DNA of 35,337 bases, taken from assembly GCA_020061585.1 (NCBI GenBank), contig JAGUXX010000306.1, forward strand, positions 1 through 35,337. Reading direction: 5' to 3'. This DNA is from Betaproteobacteria bacterium (lineage in GTDB: Bacteria; Pseudomonadota; Gammaproteobacteria; Burkholderiales; Thiobacillaceae). The notes under the pieces are model-generated. The model did not search any database, had not been told where the DNA came from, and was given only the letters and a program-made list of their open reading frames with translations. The translations under genes and the position numbers were made by a program. Shown here piece after piece: positions 33,070 through 35,337 of this stretch (the stretch's first letter is position 1; each line of letters starts with the position of its first letter).

Positions 33070-35028
33070 ATGCATTCCACCCTAGAACTGACCCTGATCC
33101 TGTTGGCGGCAGGCGTTTTCTCGCTGGCGCTGCTGAAAGCGGCCAAGCTGCCGGCGCTGCTCGGCTACGTCATCATCGGCATCGCGCTGGGGCCGTTTTT
33201 CCCCGGCATGGACGCGGATTCCTCCACCGCCCATCTGGCCGAATTTGGCGTCGTATTCCTGATGTTCTCGATCGGTCTGGAGTTTTCCCTGGCGCGCCTG
33301 AAATCGATGCGCCAGGCGGTATTCGGGCTCGGCGGACTGCAAGTGACGCTGACCATGTTCATTGTCATGGTCATCGGCCTGATGCTGGATCTGTCCTGGG
33401 AAGCCGGCCTGGCGCTGGGCGGCGTGATCGCCATGTCGTCGACCGCCATCGTCAGCAAACTGCTGTCCGAGCGCGACGAACTGGACAGCGAACACGGTCG
33501 CCTGATCCTCGGCGTACTGCTGTTCCAGGATCTGGCGGTGGCGCCGTTGATCATCTTCGTGCCGGCCCTGGCGCAAAGCGCCGGGCTCGGCGAAGCGCTG
33601 TTGTACGCCTCGCTGAAAGCCGTGCTGGTGCTGACCTTGATCCTGACCCTGGGCCAGAAATTGATGCGGCCCTGGTTCCATATCGTCGCGCAAGGCAAGT
33701 CTAGCGAGCTGTTCATGCTCAATGTGCTGCTGGTGACGCTGGGCCTGGCCTACATCACCGACCGCGCCGGACTGTCGCTGGCGCTGGGGGCGTTTCTGGC
33801 CGGCGTGTTGATCGCCGAAACCGAGTATCGCTATCAGGTCGAGGCGGACATCCGCCCGTTCCGCGATGTGCTGATGGGCCTGTTCTTCGTGTCGGTCGGG
33901 CTGATGCTGGATTTGCATGTGGTCATCGATCACTGGGACAAGGTGCTGGTCATCCTGGCGATGCTGATCCTCGGCAAGCTGCTGGTCATTTCCCTGCTGG
34001 CGGGCTTGTTTACCCAGTCCTGGCCGGTCGTGGTGCGGGTCGGCAGCGGCCTGGCGCAAGCCGGTGAATTCGGTTTCGTGCTGCTTGGCCTGACCTTGGC
34101 CAACGGTCTGCTGCCGGGCCCGTTGCATCAGGTGATACTCGCCGCCATGGTGCTGTCCATGCTGGCCGCGCCGTTGCTGCTGATGGGGGGGACGCGACTG
34201 GCGCAACGCATGGAAGGCGGCGCCTGGATGGCCGAAGCGCGCGGTGTGCATGAAATTGCCGCGCGCGCCTTCGGCAAGCAAAAGCATGTGATCCTGTGCG
34301 GTTACGGCCGCAGCGGTCAGAGCCTGGCCCGCCTGCTGGAATCGGAACAGATCCCGTTCATCGCCCTGGACCACGATCCGCGCCGGGTACGGGCCGCCGC
34401 CCAGGCCGGCGACAACGTCGTGTTCGGCGACTCGACCCGCGCCGAAGTGCTGATGGCGGCCGGCGTGCATCGCGCCCGGGCGGTGGTGATCAGCTTCGCG
34501 CACACGCCATCGGCGTTGAAGATCATTGCCTCGGTACAGCGCCTGCGGCCCGAGGCGCCGGTAATCGTCCGCACCGTGGACGACAACGACCTGGACAAGC
34601 TACGCGAAGCCGGCGCCAGCGAAGTGGTGCCGGAAGTCATGGAAGGCGCGCTGATGTTGGCTTCGCAAACCATGTTGATGGCCGGCGTGCCGTTGGCGCG
34701 CGTGCTGAAACGCATCCGCCAGACCCGGGAAGCCCGCTACGGCTCGATGCGCGGCTATTTTCGCGGCTTGACCGATGACATAGCCGATGATTCCGGCGGC
34801 GAGCGCTTGACCTCGGTCATGCTCGATGCGCGGCATGCCGGCTGTGGCAAGACCCTGACCGATCTGGCCCTGGAAAGTCTGGGCGCCAGCGTGGTCGGAC
34901 TGCGTCGTCCCGGCACGCCAAGCGCCGAATACAACACCGCGAGTCGCCTGCAAACCGGCGACATCGTATTGCTGCGCGGCGAGCCGGATGCCTTGGCGGC
35001 GGCGGAAATCGCCCTGCGCGGCAATTGA
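33070..35028 (+). CDS. kefB: CPA2-family cation:proton antiporter, KefB-like
   Basis: 652 aa with about 12-13 membrane helices (first ELTLILLAAGVFSLALL) in the Na+/H+ exchanger fold, then a cytoplasmic TrkA-N domain (HVILCGYGRSGQSLARLLE, Rossmann GxGxxG near residue 415) and a TrkA-C domain at the end (residues about 570-650). In E. coli KefB/KefC let K+ out when glutathione adducts form. A regulatory kefF/kefG partner is not adjacent, so glutathione control is not shown. It is divergent from kdsD with 57 bases between. Confidence 0.92.
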   Translation: MHSTLELTLILLAAGVFSLALLKAAKLPALLGYVIIGIALGPFFPGMDADSSTAHLAEFGVVFLMFSIGLEFSLARLKSMRQAVFGLGGLQVTLTMFIVMVIGLMLDLSWEAGLALGGVIAMSSTAIVSKLLSERDELDSEHGRLILGVLLFQDLAVAPLIIFVPALAQSAGLGEALLYASLKAVLVLTLILTLGQKLMRPWFHIVAQGKSSELFMLNVLLVTLGLAYITDRAGLSLALGAFLAGVLIAETEYRYQVEADIRPFRDVLMGLFFVSVGLMLDLHVVIDHWDKVLVILAMLILGKLLVISLLAGLFTQSWPVVVRVGSGLAQAGEFGFVLLGLTLANGLLPGPLHQVILAAMVLSMLAAPLLLMGGTRLAQRMEGGAWMAEARGVHEIAARAFGKQKHVILCGYGRSGQSLARLLESEQIPFIALDHDPRRVRAAAQAGDNVVFGDSTRAEVLMAAGVHRARAVVISFAHTPSALKIIASVQRLRPEAPVIVRTVDDNDLDKLREAGASEVVPEVMEGALMLASQTMLMAGVPLARVLKRIRQTREARYGSMRGYFRGLTDDIADDSGGERLTSVMLDARHAGCGKTLTDLALESLGASVVGLRRPGTPSAEYNTASRLQTGDIVLLRGEPDALAAAEIALRGN

Positions 35029-35044
35029 GCGGGGCGCGAAAAAA

Positions 35045-35337
35045 CTAAAACAGCGCCGCTGCGCCGCAATTCGCCTCGTTCTCGGCCGCTCGCCAAAGCC
35101 CGCTTTGCGGATCGAAGCAACGACTTTCGGAAGGCGGCCCCCCGCCGCCATCATAAGCGCTGAAGCGAAACTGGCCGCTGTTGGCGCGGCCGTCGTCGAT
35201 CTTGCGATCGATTTCGGCCAATATTCGCGCCGGCACCTGATTGCCGGTCTTCAGATTCAGTCGCGGCATGCCGCCGGAATCGGCGAACAGGGCGTCGTAA
35301 TGCAATTTCAAGGTGGCGCCATAGGGATTGCGCGGCC
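35045..35337 (-). CDS. Pilin-like protein, C-terminal part (cut by window end)
   Basis: Frame is open to the window edge on the minus strand, so the N-terminus is beyond the window; an apparent TTG start at 35311 is not needed. The visible 97 residues end in CGAAALF. The segment ARILAEIDRKIDDGRANSGQFR resembles the 'IDxKxDDG.x.TGxxR' stretch in many type IV/type II prepilin-like proteins, and two Cys (CFDP, NCGA) could form the usual C-terminal disulfide. It converges on kefB 16 bases away. The pilin call is tentative. Confidence 0.5.
   Translation of the reverse strand, partial: PRNPYGATLKLHYDALFADSGGMPRLNLKTGNQVPARILAEIDRKIDDGRANSGQFRFSAYDGGGGPPSESRCFDPQSGLWRAAENEANCGAAALF

Noticed and set aside
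33082-34503. 473-residue open frame antisense to kefB
   Set aside because: Composition dominated by Gln, His and Arg; mirrors the hydrophobic codons of the antiporter.

Overview
This GC-rich window looks like chromosome from a betaproteobacterium. The strongest evidence is the right half, where kdsD-kdsC-lptC-lptA-lptB-rpoN-hpf-ptsN-hprK-rapZ run in one direction. That order, with an HPr kinase in an LPS-making Gram-negative, is typical of Betaproteobacteria. An aroB ... dgt neighbourhood and REP-like repeats with TCATTCCCGC-type arms fit the same group. I cannot name genus or species. No rRNA, tRNA, CRISPR array or phage block was seen.

Layout. 1-3554 (+) is the end of a dTDP-rhamnose cluster. 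It holds the 3' end of rfbA, a non-coding stretch of REP-like repeats, a MntA/HepT (MNT/HEPN) toxin-antitoxin pair, a second rfbA copy that is clearly a pseudogene, then intact rfbC and rfbD. 3633-7646 (-) is a class II (adenosylcobalamin) ribonucleotide reductase gene interrupted by a 374-residue LAGLIDADG intein placed directly before the catalytic cysteine; two tandem NrdR-box-like sites lie upstream. 7871-9853 (-) holds xthA and a polysaccharide deacetylase. 9888-14732 (+) runs aroB, a hipBA pair, dgt, an FMN reductase and a small unknown protein. 14713-17790 (-) is an RND pump with no adaptor gene beside it.

17906-21522 (+) is an envelope-type group: two overlapping periplasmic SRPBCC/START-like paralogues, a small lipoprotein, a YbhP-like endonuclease/phosphatase-fold protein and cardiolipin synthase ClsB. 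21727-23835 (+) is a diguanylate cyclase with four CBS and two PAS domains. 23837-25327 (-) is a tightly packed NusG-domain-II / Gx-transporter / ubiX unit. 25337-33012 (-) is the LPS-transport / sigma-54 / nitrogen-PTS block. 33070-35028 (+) is a KefB-type antiporter, and the window ends in the C-terminal part of a pilin-like protein on the minus strand.

How the genes work together. kdsD/kdsC supply Kdo for LPS and lptC/A/B move LPS out of the inner membrane; rpoN, hpf, ptsN, hprK and rapZ are regulatory genes that travel with them. rfbA/C/D make dTDP-L-rhamnose for surface polysaccharide. The accessory material sits inside or next to these housekeeping operons: two toxin-antitoxin pairs (mntA/hepT and hipBA), each start-stop coupled to neighbours, and the intein. 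The points most worth a second look are the intein with a Gly-Gln C-terminus, the Tyr replacing the family's active-site His in HprK, the TA pair wedged between duplicated rfbA copies, and the NusG_II-Gx-ubiX coupling.
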